Shown here: positions 7,532 to 15,722 of the stretch, piece after piece
Layout: each line of letters starts with the position of its first letter
Numbering within the stretch: the first letter of the stretch is position 1
DNA from: Pseudochrobactrum asaccharolyticum
GTDB taxonomy: Bacteria > Pseudomonadota > Alphaproteobacteria > Rhizobiales > Rhizobiaceae
Length of the DNA stretch: 64,000 nucleotides
Direction: 5' to 3'
Assembly: GCF_003314995.1 (NCBI RefSeq)
Contig: NZ_QNRH01000007.1
Span: 62,001-126,000, forward strand
Notes under the pieces: generated by a model
The model's input: the letters and a program-made list of their open reading frames with translations, nothing else
The model's database searches: none
What the model was told of the DNA's origin: nothing
Made by a program: the position numbers and the translations under genes

Positions 7532-8324
7532 CGAATGAACCTTAATTAGTCATATAGCATGTTTGGAGCAGGACTTATGTGTTATATGACGTTATATAGC
7601 AAGCTGTCGAAATGATAGATATGTAGCTGCGAAATGTCTATTTAGGCCGTCATTATTGTAAATTCCAGTAATTAATTTTCGCTAAATGCCGTTTTTAGAT
7701 AAAAAAATTGATAATATTCAATGTGTTAACATAAGTATAGATGGAAATATAAACGTACACCCCAATGGGAATAATTATTTTATTAATCTGTGCCTTGGAT
7801 CACATATGATAAAATTTTGTAATATTTTATACCGATTGATTGTGAGTTTACAATTGATCTGGTCTATATCGACGGGGCTTAAGCTGGCAAAAATAAGAAT
7901 GTATACAATGTCTGTCTGACAACTAGAATTGTATTTATTTTCAATAGCTTACAGGACTTTCAGTTGAACTGGTATGTTCGTCGGAAGAGCGGCGGTATGA
8001 TCGTGTTGCATTGTTTGTAGCACTTGATTGACATCTATTTTATCCCACTTTTTGAGAGTTAATCTGATATTTCAGACTTGCCTCAAAGCAAAAATATGTC
8101 ATTCTGATTTTTATATATAATTTGAAATATCTGTGCTGCTATTGTCACCTGGTGCTCTATGTCGCATAGAGATCCGTTACTTTTTTAACCTCAGATTATA
8201 CCTGTAATTGTGCTTCTCCAGAGGATACTGATTTTACAGCGAAATCTCATCCGACAATAAAAAACACACTTCATCTCACTATAAGCCATGGGCTGAAGTC
8301 ATAAGAAAATGGGGAACAACATTC
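7532..8324. other. AT-rich intergenic region between mucR and the GntR gene
   Basis: About 790 bp with no convincing gene. A 77-codon ORF at 7686-7919 has low-complexity composition, no RBS and no recognisable motif. Repeated TATAGCA/TATATGAC sequences at 7548-7592 lie at the mucR promoter. The strong AT bias would suit MucR-type silencing. Confidence 0.5.
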
Positions 8325-9056
8325 GTGAGCACCAAATCTGAAGATGCCTATAATAGTTTACGGCGGGATATTCTTGAGGCCCGGTTAGCACCTTCTACAC
8401 CGCTCAAATTGCATAAAATTCAGGAAATGTACGGGTTAGGCTGGACACCGCTACGTGAGGCACTTTCGCAGCTTGAAGCAGAGCATCTGGTTATTTCTAT
8501 ACCGAACAAAGGTTATGTTGTTACTCCGATTTCATTTGCTGAACTTGAAGACCTGACGAAAACAAAAAAGATCCTTGAATTACCATTGTTACAGGAAGCT
8601 ATGGAATTTGGAGATACAAGCTGGGAAGCAGGAATTGTCGCTGCACATTACCGTTTGTCAAAAGAGGCCAGCCCGCTGGATGGTCATATTGATGTTGAAA
8701 ATTATATCGGCTGGGCGCAGGCGCATAATGAGTTCCATAGTACACTCCTCTCAGCCAGTAAGTCTGCCTGGCAGCAGCGGTTTCATTTGCAGGTAACGGA
8801 TCATATGCGCCGTCATGGACGGGTCTTGTGCGCATCCTTATCTCATAGACAGCCTGAAAATTATTTGTTGGCTGTAGAAGCTTCTCCTGCATTACGAGAG
8901 GCTTATTGTCTTGAGACGCATACGGCGCTGATGGATGCCGTGCTTAATCGGGAGGTTGAAAAAGCTTGCGAGATGACAGCGCGTCAGATTGAGCTGATAA
9001 TATTATCTTATAATGAGTTGAGAGCAGCAGGAATGACCGAGATCATTCCAGATTAA
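8325..9056 (+). CDS. GntR-family (FCD subfamily) transcriptional regulator
   Basis: A 243-residue regulator with an N-terminal winged helix (about 7-70: AYNSLRRDILEARLAPSTPLKL, then LGWTPLREALSQLEAEHLVISIPNKGYVVTP) and a C-terminal all-helical FCD effector domain. The latter has the conserved NEFHSTLLSAS and the late histidine-containing helices ETHTALMDAVLNRE. FCD regulators usually sense organic acids or related metabolites. It starts with GTG at 8325 preceded by GGGGAAC. It stands alone, converging on the fadB-like gene with a shared terminator between. Its target is unknown; the adjacent paa transport operon runs towards it rather than from it, so it is not an obvious local regulator. Confidence 0.9.
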   Translation: MSTKSEDAYNSLRRDILEARLAPSTPLKLHKIQEMYGLGWTPLREALSQLEAEHLVISIPNKGYVVTPISFAELEDLTKTKKILELPLLQEAMEFGDTSWEAGIVAAHYRLSKEASPLDGHIDVENYIGWAQAHNEFHSTLLSASKSAWQQRFHLQVTDHMRRHGRVLCASLSHRQPENYLLAVEASPALREAYCLETHTALMDAVLNREVEKACEMTARQIELIILSYNELRAAGMTEIIPD

Positions 9057-9087
9057 GACGCTGCGCAAAAGCGTATAGCTTGGTTTG

Positions 9088-9112
9088 AAGCGCCCCGATA
9101 AACGGGGCGCTT
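9088..9112. terminator. Bidirectional hairpin terminator
   Basis: A perfect 10-bp stem AAGCGCCCCG / CGGGGCGCTT with loop ATAAA lies between the convergent GntR gene and the fused hydratase/dehydrogenase gene. Confidence 0.8.
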
Positions 9113-9118
9113 GTTGTC

Positions 9119-11056
9119 TCAGGCGCGGCCACTGGCAAACATTGGTCCGCCGCGCCAGCGCGGAAAGCCATAGCCGTGGATTTTTACCAGATCAATATCT
9201 ACGGCATCCGTGGCAATGCCTTCATCAAGAATAGCTTGTCCCTCAGCTGCTATCTCGCCCACAAGGGCTTCGGCAATTTCTGTAGCTGACATCGGGGAGC
9301 CGTTTGTGACATGGGGTTTTAAAAGCGCTGTGACCGCAGCGGAAGGCTGTCCTTTGCGGTTGCCGTCGGCATAGTCATACCAGCCGCCAGCGGTTTTTTG
9401 CCCTTTGCGACCTGCCTCAACCAGAATGTCACCCAATGTTTGCGGTATCACCTGTCCGGTGGCACGGGCGCCCTCGCGTTGCAGATAGGCGATGTCCAGA
9501 CCACCCAGATCCTGCGCTTCAAACGGCCCCATTGCCAGTCCGTAGCTACGCATCGCGGCATCAATATCGGCAATATTATTGCCTTTGCGCAGCAAATCTT
9601 CTGCCGCAGCGCGGTAGCGTTTCAGAATGCGGTTGCCGATGAAACCTTCACAAATACCGGCACGTACCGGCATTTTCTTCAATTTAGCAGCGAGGCTGAA
9701 ACCGGTGGCCAAAACTGCGTCTGATGTTTCCGGAACCGGCACAATTTCCAGTAGTTTCATAATATGTGCGGGGCTGAAGAAATGCAGACCGATGAAACGC
9801 TCAGGATGTGGCAGCCCCTCGGCGATGGCACGCGGGTCAATATAAGATGTGTTGGTTGCCAGAATTGCATCCGGACGGCAAACCTGTCCGAGCTTTTCGA
9901 ACACAGCACGTTTCACGCTGATTTCTTCAAAAACCGCTTCAATCACCAGATCTGCATCGGCGAGGTCAGCATAATTGCAAGTACCTGTGACCCCAGCAAA
10001 ACGCTCCTGAGCCTGAGCTTCACTCTGGCGGCCACGTTTGACACTGTCGTCGAAAATTTTGCGGATATTGGCAAGACCGCGCTCCACTGCGGTTTCATCC
10101 TGCTCGGTGAGGATAACCGGATAACCCGCCTCGCGCAAAGCAGCAGCAATGCCCGCACCCATGGTGCCGCCGCCGATAACGCCAATGGTTTTGAGGGTTA
10201 CCGGAGTAACATCCTGTAGAGTCGCTGGTCTGGTCGCACCGCGCTCTGCAAAGAAAATCCGGCGCAGGGCTGCAGCTTCACGGGAGTCGCGGCGTTCAAG
10301 AAAAGTTTGGCGTTCAAAAGCCATAGCCTCATCAAACGGCAGGATTGTGCTGTGACGAACAGACTCCAAAGCCATGAGAGGCGCGCTGGCACCGCGCGCT
10401 GCTTTGCGTACACTTTCCTGTTGTGCCTGCCAGAATGTTTCATCGGCTTGTGGCGCAGGGCGGAAGGAAATTGGCTGTGGCAGCGGTTGTTGCAAGGCAT
10501 TGCGGGCAAAGGCCAGTGTGCCGTCTTTCAGATCACCTTCGATCACAGCATCAACCAACCCGTCTGTGAGCGCCTGTTTTGCACGAACCGGCTTACCGGA
10601 TGTGATCATGGCAATCGCTTTTTCGAGGCCGATCAGACGTGGCGTCCGCACAGTTCCGGAAGCACCGGGAATAACACCTAATGTGACTTCCGGCAGGCCG
10701 AGCGATGCGTTTTCAACGGCAACGCGGAAACGGCAACCCAGTGCTACTTCGAGCCCGCCACCAAGCGCAGAACCATGAATTGCAGCCACCCACGGTTTCT
10801 GTGCCGCTTCGATTTTTGTTACCAGATCAGGCAAATGCGGCGGCTGAGGTGTCTGGCCGAATTCGCGTACATCTGCGCCCGCAATAAAGGTACGCCCTGC
10901 GCAAATCAGCACGACAGCTTTGACCTTATCGTCGGCATCAAGGGTGGAGACAGCATCCCACAATCCCTGACGCAGTGCCTGACCAAGGGCATTCACAGGC
11001 GGATTATCAACTGTAACGAGGGCGATTTCACCTTCACGGGTGATGGTAACTGACAT
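9119..11056 (-). CDS. Bifunctional enoyl-CoA hydratase / 3-hydroxyacyl-CoA dehydrogenase (FadB-like; likely PaaF+PaaH role)
   Basis: A 645-residue fusion. The N-terminal crotonase domain (about 1-190) has the oxyanion-hole motif GSALGGGLEVALGCRFRVA and catalytic-site Glu residues (E in LEVAL and LGLPEVTLGVIPG). A 3-hydroxyacyl-CoA dehydrogenase NAD-binding domain follows, with GVIGGGTMGAGIA and FIGLHFFSPAHIMKLLEIVP. The C-terminal 3HCDH domains end in HGYGFPRWRGGPMF. I chose the ATG at 11056, one base after the livF stop; the longer in-frame reading would overlap livF. It is the last gene of the paaN-liv operon. No separate paaF or paaH lies in the window, so this enzyme probably hydrates 2,3-dehydroadipyl-CoA and oxidises 3-hydroxyadipyl-CoA in phenylacetate breakdown (inference); a general beta-oxidation role is the alternative. 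Confidence 0.92.
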   Translation of the reverse strand: MSVTITREGEIALVTVDNPPVNALGQALRQGLWDAVSTLDADDKVKAVVLICAGRTFIAGADVREFGQTPQPPHLPDLVTKIEAAQKPWVAAIHGSALGGGLEVALGCRFRVAVENASLGLPEVTLGVIPGASGTVRTPRLIGLEKAIAMITSGKPVRAKQALTDGLVDAVIEGDLKDGTLAFARNALQQPLPQPISFRPAPQADETFWQAQQESVRKAARGASAPLMALESVRHSTILPFDEAMAFERQTFLERRDSREAAALRRIFFAERGATRPATLQDVTPVTLKTIGVIGGGTMGAGIAAALREAGYPVILTEQDETAVERGLANIRKIFDDSVKRGRQSEAQAQERFAGVTGTCNYADLADADLVIEAVFEEISVKRAVFEKLGQVCRPDAILATNTSYIDPRAIAEGLPHPERFIGLHFFSPAHIMKLLEIVPVPETSDAVLATGFSLAAKLKKMPVRAGICEGFIGNRILKRYRAAAEDLLRKGNNIADIDAAMRSYGLAMGPFEAQDLGGLDIAYLQREGARATGQVIPQTLGDILVEAGRKGQKTAGGWYDYADGNRKGQPSAAVTALLKPHVTNGSPMSATEIAEALVGEIAAEGQAILDEGIATDAVDIDLVKIHGYGFPRWRGGPMFASGRA

Positions 11057-11057
11057 A

Positions 11058-11759
11058 TCAAATTCCCAGATAGGCTTCACGGATTTTAGGATCTGCAATC
11101 AGTTCCTCAGCGGAACCTTGCATTGTGATGTTACCGGTTTCCATCACATAACCTCTGTCGGCAACTTTCAGAGCGCCATAGGCATTCTGCTCGACGAGAA
11201 GAATTGTAACACCTAAGGATTTGAGGCTGCTGACAACATCAAAAATTTGCTGAACAATAATCGGCGCCAGCCCCATCGAGGGTTCATCCAGCAATAAGCA
11301 GGCCGGGCGCCCCATCAGAGCGCGTGCCATTGCCAGCATTTGTTGCTGTCCGCCCGAAAGGCCACCGGCGGGCAGATTACGTTTTTCTTTCAGAATCGGG
11401 AACATGGAAAAAGCATCTTCCATATCCTTTTCAACGCGGCTGTCGCGAAACAGAAACGCGCCGAGACGTAAGTTTTCCTCGACTGTCAGGTTCGTGAAAA
11501 TCTGACGCCCTTCCGGCGACTGGGTTAGTCCGCGCGACGGACGGCGATAGGCTGAAAGTGTGGTGATCACCTCACCACGAAAATTAATGCTGCCGCCGGA
11601 GACCGGCTGCAAGCCGGAAAGACAACGCAGCAGAGTGGTTTTGCCTGCGCCATTGGCGCCGACAACCGTAACGATTTCACCGGAATCGACCGTCAGATCG
11701 ATACCATGCAATACTTCAATACGCCCGTAACGCGAGCGCAGTCCCTCAACTGTCAGCAT
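11058..11759 (-). CDS. livF: Branched-chain-type ABC transporter ATPase LivF
   Basis: A 233-residue ATP-binding subunit of a HAAT-family (Liv) importer. Walker A is GANGAGKTT, the signature is LSGGQQQMLAMARAL, Walker B is CLLLDEPSMGLAP, and the H-loop region is TILLVEQN. The chosen ATG at 11759 gives the usual N-terminus MLTVEGLRSRYGRIEVLHG and overlaps the end of livG by 14 bp; a longer reading from 11801 would add residues unlike the family. The neighbouring paaN and FadB-like genes suggest that the transporter serves phenylacetate or another aromatic or acyl acid rather than leucine (inference). Confidence 0.93.
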   Translation of the reverse strand: MLTVEGLRSRYGRIEVLHGIDLTVDSGEIVTVVGANGAGKTTLLRCLSGLQPVSGGSINFRGEVITTLSAYRRPSRGLTQSPEGRQIFTNLTVEENLRLGAFLFRDSRVEKDMEDAFSMFPILKEKRNLPAGGLSGGQQQMLAMARALMGRPACLLLDEPSMGLAPIIVQQIFDVVSSLKSLGVTILLVEQNAYGALKVADRGYVMETGNITMQGSAEELIADPKIREAYLGI

Positions 11760-12534
11760 GCGCGTTCTCCTCGCTGTAGTCTGCACCCAGATAAGCGGCA
11801 ATCACTGCCGGATTTTGGCTGACCTCGGCGGGCAGGCCTTCCGTCAGCTTTTGTCCGTGATCGAGAACGACAATATGATTGGAGATGCGCATCACCATTT
11901 TCATGTCATGCTCAACCAGCAAAATCGCTACGCCCGAGGCTGCAACTTCGGCAATCAGCCGGTCAATTTCATCGGTTTCCACGGCATTACAACCGGCTGC
12001 GGGCTCATCCAGCAGCAGCACTGCAGGTTGCAAAGCCAGAGCGCGGGCAATTTCCAGCCGTTTCAGCGAACCATAGGACAGGCTTCCGGCTTCACGCTCG
12101 GCCGCGCGTTCAAGACCGACTTTTTCCAGAAGCTGCATGGCATTATCACGGGCTTTGGCTGCTCTGCGGCGCGATCCTGGCAGGCATAACAAGTCACTGA
12201 TAACCGAGCCGCGCTCGCTTAAGTGAAAACCTGCAATAGCGTTTTCAATCACCGACATATTCTGGAAGATTTGCAGGTTTTGGAATGTGCGTGACATACC
12301 GCGGCGCGCCAGCAGATCGGGGCGCATACCGGTAATATCTTCACCTTTCAGCATCACACGCCCCTGTGATGGCTGATAGACACCGGAGATCATATTGAAC
12401 AGGGTCGTTTTACCGGCACCGTTGGGGCCAATGACGGATGTAATTTCACCCTGTTTAACCTGAAAGCTGACATTATCAACGGCTTTCAGACCACCAAAGC
12501 TGATGCCTAAATTCTCAATAGAGAGCAGGGTCAT
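11746..12534 (-). CDS. livG: Branched-chain-type ABC transporter ATPase LivG
   Basis: A 262-residue ATPase with Walker A GPNGAGKTT, Walker B AVLLLDEPAAGCN and H-loop LLVEHDMKMVM. The signature LSYGSLKRLEIARAL is the degenerate form normal for LivG. The C-terminal extension LTEGLPAEVSQNPAVIAAYLG is the BCA_ABC_TP_C tail of LivG proteins. It overlaps livM by 4 bp (ATGA) and livF by 14 bp, so the operon is tightly coupled. Confidence 0.94.
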   Translation of the reverse strand: MTLLSIENLGISFGGLKAVDNVSFQVKQGEITSVIGPNGAGKTTLFNMISGVYQPSQGRVMLKGEDITGMRPDLLARRGMSRTFQNLQIFQNMSVIENAIAGFHLSERGSVISDLLCLPGSRRRAAKARDNAMQLLEKVGLERAAEREAGSLSYGSLKRLEIARALALQPAVLLLDEPAAGCNAVETDEIDRLIAEVAASGVAILLVEHDMKMVMRISNHIVVLDHGQKLTEGLPAEVSQNPAVIAAYLGADYSEENAHADS

Positions 12535-13490
12535 TCGCCGGTCCCCCTGAATTTGCGCAGTATGGAAGGCAGCAGGCCTTCACGTAAGAAGATCATCACC
12601 AGCATCATGACGAGGCCGAGGATAAGCTGTTCATATTCGGCAAAAACCGTCAGTACCTGCGGCAGAATTGTCAGAATGGCCGCACCCAGAATTGCACCGA
12701 GGACAGAGGCTGCACCACCAAGAACGGCCATTGTCACCATTTCAATAGAATGCATGAAACCGGCAATGTCAGGGGTAATGAATTTGTTTTGCAAAGCGAT
12801 CAGCGAGCCTGCAACGGATGCAAAGACTGCGGAGATGACGAAAGCCATCAGTTTATAGCGTGCAATATCAATACCGACAGTTCGGGCTGCAATTTCTGAT
12901 CCGTGGAGTGCGCGTAAAGCACGCCCCATCGGGCTGTTGTGCAGGTTCAATACAACCCATGCACCGATCAGCAGCACAATACCGCAGAAATAGTACCAGA
13001 ACTCGCCATTGCTCAAGCTCAAACCCATGGTTTTCAGCCAGCCACGTAGGCCCAGTTCCGGCACTGACATACCATCCGGCCCGCCGGTGAGGTCGCGTTC
13101 ATTGCTCAGTACCATTGAGACAAGAATACCAAAGCCCAGCGTTGCAACGCCGAGATAATAGCCTTTCAGGCGCAGGATCGGACGGCCTACCAGATAGGCC
13201 AGTATGGCGGAAACAATTGCACCCAAAACCACCGCCAGCCCCGGATGGATACCCAGGTGCACAGGTGCGAGCGCACAGGCATAGCCACCGATGCCGGCAA
13301 AGCCCGCATGACCGAGACTGATTTGTCCGGCATAGCCTGTGAGAATGACAAGACCCAGAACAGCCAGTCCGTTGACGAAAACCAGAGCGCCGATGCGGAA
13401 ATAGAAGCCTGACGGGAAGAACAGCGGCGACAAAGCGATGATCGCAGCCAAAACCAGCAGGGTCAATAATTTAGCGGAAATACGGGGCAT
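12531..13490 (-). CDS. livM: Branched-chain-type ABC transporter permease LivM
   Basis: A 319-residue integral membrane protein with about nine or ten hydrophobic segments. It has the LivM signature region LVILTGYAGQISLGHAGFAGIGGYACA near residue 50 and the later AGFMHSIEMVTMAVLGGAASVLGAILGA. It pairs with LivH to form the translocation channel. Its start shares one base with the livH stop (TGATG). Confidence 0.94.
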   Translation of the reverse strand: MPRISAKLLTLLVLAAIIALSPLFFPSGFYFRIGALVFVNGLAVLGLVILTGYAGQISLGHAGFAGIGGYACALAPVHLGIHPGLAVVLGAIVSAILAYLVGRPILRLKGYYLGVATLGFGILVSMVLSNERDLTGGPDGMSVPELGLRGWLKTMGLSLSNGEFWYYFCGIVLLIGAWVVLNLHNSPMGRALRALHGSEIAARTVGIDIARYKLMAFVISAVFASVAGSLIALQNKFITPDIAGFMHSIEMVTMAVLGGAASVLGAILGAAILTILPQVLTVFAEYEQLILGLVMMLVMIFLREGLLPSILRKFRGTGE

Positions 13491-14362
13491 CAGACACGCT
13501 CCGTCGTTTTGTTGCCAAACAGGCCTTGCGGCATGAAGAACAACACCAGAAGAATAACGATGAAAGCGGCTGCTTCTTTATAGGTTGAAGACAGATAGCC
13601 TGCGGTCATGGCTTCAATCAGGCCGATCAGGAAGCCGCCGACCAGCGCACCTTTCGGGTTGCCCATGCCGCCGAGCATTGCACCGGCAAAGCCTTTCAGC
13701 GCAAAACCAATGCCGACATTATAGGCGACCAGAGTGATCGGCGTTGCCAGCACACCGGCCAATGCGCCGATACCGGCTGACAGTGCGAAAGATAGCGTCA
13801 TGATAAAGGTCGTATTGATACCGACCAGCTGTGCCGCCTGACGATTATTGGATGTGGCTAGCACCGCACGGCCAAGCAGCGTGCGGGTGAAAAACAGCCA
13901 CAGACCGATAAAGACCACCAAAGCGCCGCCGATGACCCACAGGCTCTGTGTCTGGATGGTTGCACCGAGGATATTCAGCGGTGTGTCATCGGAAAAGGCC
14001 GGAAAACTATGGATTTGCTTATCAAAAATGATTTGCGCACCGCCCTGAATAAACACCGAAGCACCGATGGTGATGATGATCAGGGACACAACCGGCGCAC
14101 CACGTGCCGGTTCAATGGCGAATTTATTGATCGCAACACCGAGAGCTGCAGTCAGAATAATGGCAATCAGCGCAGCCAGCGGTAAAGGTAAACCGGCGGC
14201 ATAGGCTGCCCATGTGATCATACCGCCCAGCATGACAAATTCGCCTTGTGCGAAATTCACCACGTCTGAAGCATTATAGATGATCGTGAAACCAAGGGCG
14301 ACCAGCGCATAAACTGCGCCGACAGTTACCCCTGAAGAAAGGAATTGCATAAATTCGGACAT
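13490..14362 (-). CDS. livH: Branched-chain-type ABC transporter permease LivH
   Basis: A 290-residue permease with about eight hydrophobic segments, the typical N-terminus VGAVYALVALGFTIIYNASDVVNFAQGEFVMLGG, and the conserved GFALKGFAGAMLGGMGNPKGALVGGFLIG. The RBS is GGAGAGCTTATG. A dispersed repeat and two hairpins lie between the binding-protein gene and livH, a position where stem-loops often lower expression of membrane genes relative to the binding protein. Confidence 0.94.
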   Translation of the reverse strand: MSEFMQFLSSGVTVGAVYALVALGFTIIYNASDVVNFAQGEFVMLGGMITWAAYAAGLPLPLAALIAIILTAALGVAINKFAIEPARGAPVVSLIIITIGASVFIQGGAQIIFDKQIHSFPAFSDDTPLNILGATIQTQSLWVIGGALVVFIGLWLFFTRTLLGRAVLATSNNRQAAQLVGINTTFIMTLSFALSAGIGALAGVLATPITLVAYNVGIGFALKGFAGAMLGGMGNPKGALVGGFLIGLIEAMTAGYLSSTYKEAAAFIVILLVLFFMPQGLFGNKTTERV

Positions 14363-14397
14363 AAGCTCTCCGGCGTCTGTCGGGGATGGCGGATATC

Positions 14398-14499
14398 AGA
14401 GCATTTCCGGCAAAAGTTTGAAACGGTTTTGCGTCGGATAATGCGACAAACAAAGACTGAGAGCGGTTCTCCGATTCCGTGTTCATCAGAACCGCTCCG
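14398..14499. repeat. ~102-bp dispersed palindromic repeat, copy C
   Basis: It starts AGAGCATTTCCGGCAAAAG, contains CGTCGGATAATGCGACAAAC and ends with a perfect 10-bp hairpin GAGCGGTTCT / AGAACCGCTC (14461-14470 and 14488-14497). It shares both ends and the core with copies A and B but differs between, so it is a second subtype. It lies inside the livK-livH intergenic region of an operon. Confidence 0.75.
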
Positions 14500-14507
14500 G
14501 GCTATTT

Positions 14508-14530
14508 CCCGCCTGTGATTGACAGGCGGG
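14508..14530 (-). terminator. Hairpin after livK-like gene (attenuator or mRNA stabiliser)
   Basis: A perfect 8-bp stem CCCGCCTG / CAGGCGGG with a 7-base loop lies 14 bp after the binding-protein stop. No T-run follows, so partial termination or 3'-end protection is more likely than full termination. Confidence 0.55.
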
Positions 14531-14544
14531 AGCAGGGGCAAAGC

Positions 14545-15699
14545 TTATTCAGCCAGTGTCCAGCCGCCGTCCTTAATTTCCAGCATACGGAAAGCTGACA
14601 GGTCGAGACCCAGATGATCTTCCGGCGAGAAGGTGTAGATACCTGTGGCACCGGCAAGACCGCTGGTCTTTTCAATGGCATCACGAATGGCTTGCGGCTC
14701 GGCGGAACCGGCACGGGTCACAGCATCGGTGATGATGAGTAGCGCATCATGTGCATAGCCGCCAAATGTGCCGACCGGCATTTTATAGCGCTCTTCAAAC
14801 TTGGTTTTATAGGCAGTTACCAGTGGCTGCTGAGGATCGTCTTTGCTGAGAAGATCTGCAACCAGCAAAGCAGTACCCGGCAGGCGTACGCCATCCGCAG
14901 CCTGCTTGCCGGCCAGTTCAATAAAGCCGGAAGAGGCAACGCCATGCGACTGATACAGCGGCAGCTCAATGCCGAGCTGATGATAGTTGCGGGTTACAAT
15001 CGACGGTCCCTGACCAAAGCCCGGATTAAGCACTGCCTGAATGCCGCCGGTATTACGGATTTTTGTCAGCTGCGCTGTCATATCCGCATCTTTCGGATCA
15101 TAGGTCTCATCAACAATGATCTCGATTTTATAGTCTTTGGCAACGTCCTTACACTGCGCTTCCATTGAGGCGCCAAAGCCGTCAGTACCGGAAATCAGAC
15201 CGATTTTGGTGATGCCGCGCTTGCCCATATCTTCATAGATTTTCTGGCAGGCCATGCGGTCAGTATGCGGGGTTTTGAATGTATAAGCGCGTACCGGCTT
15301 GATAATTTCAATCGCACCGGCAAGGGCGATGAATGGAATTTCAGCATCTTCGGCCACGGACAGGATCGACATGGCTGTACCGGTGGTGGTGCCGCCGATA
15401 ATCGCCACAACCTCATCATCTTCAATCAGACGGGTTGCGAAAGTGCGTGCTTTATTGGCATCGCCGCCGTCATCATACATGACCAGTTTGATCTGCTCGC
15501 CATTGATGCCGCCTTTTTCATTTAACTCGGCAACCAGCATTTCCAGCGTTTTGGCTTCCGGATCACCCAGAAATGCAGCAGGGCCGGTTGCTGAAATGGA
15601 AGCACCAAGGCGGATTTCCGCTTGAGCAGCCGACCAGCCGCCTGCAAGACCGAGTGCCAGAATGGTTGCAGGAACCGTTGTCTTTAAAAACTTAATCAC
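14545..15699 (-). CDS. Periplasmic substrate-binding protein of Liv-type ABC transporter
   Basis: A 384-residue Peripla_BP_6 protein with a signal peptide (VIKFLKTTVPATILALGLAG...AQA) and the two-lobe fold. Family motifs are IRLGASISATGPAAFLGDPE, NEKGGINGEQIKLVMYDDGGDANKA and VVAIIGGTTTGTAM. The start is GTG at 15699, preceded by an excellent GGGAGGAG; the upstream in-frame reading would overlap paaN. It directly follows paaN (23-bp gap) and precedes livHMGF. The lobe residues differ from leucine-binding proteins. Given the paa context, phenylacetate or a related carboxylate is a reasonable ligand (inference). Confidence 0.92.
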   Translation of the reverse strand: MIKFLKTTVPATILALGLAGGWSAAQAEIRLGASISATGPAAFLGDPEAKTLEMLVAELNEKGGINGEQIKLVMYDDGGDANKARTFATRLIEDDEVVAIIGGTTTGTAMSILSVAEDAEIPFIALAGAIEIIKPVRAYTFKTPHTDRMACQKIYEDMGKRGITKIGLISGTDGFGASMEAQCKDVAKDYKIEIIVDETYDPKDADMTAQLTKIRNTGGIQAVLNPGFGQGPSIVTRNYHQLGIELPLYQSHGVASSGFIELAGKQAADGVRLPGTALLVADLLSKDDPQQPLVTAYKTKFEERYKMPVGTFGGYAHDALLIITDAVTRAGSAEPQAIRDAIEKTSGLAGATGIYTFSPEDHLGLDLSAFRMLEIKDGGWTLAE

Positions 15700-15722
15700 G
15701 TTAGTCTCCTCCCAGAGTGATA

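Noticed and set aside
7686-7919. 77-codon ORF between mucR and the GntR gene
   Set aside because: AT-rich, no RBS, no motif; the composition fits non-coding DNA.
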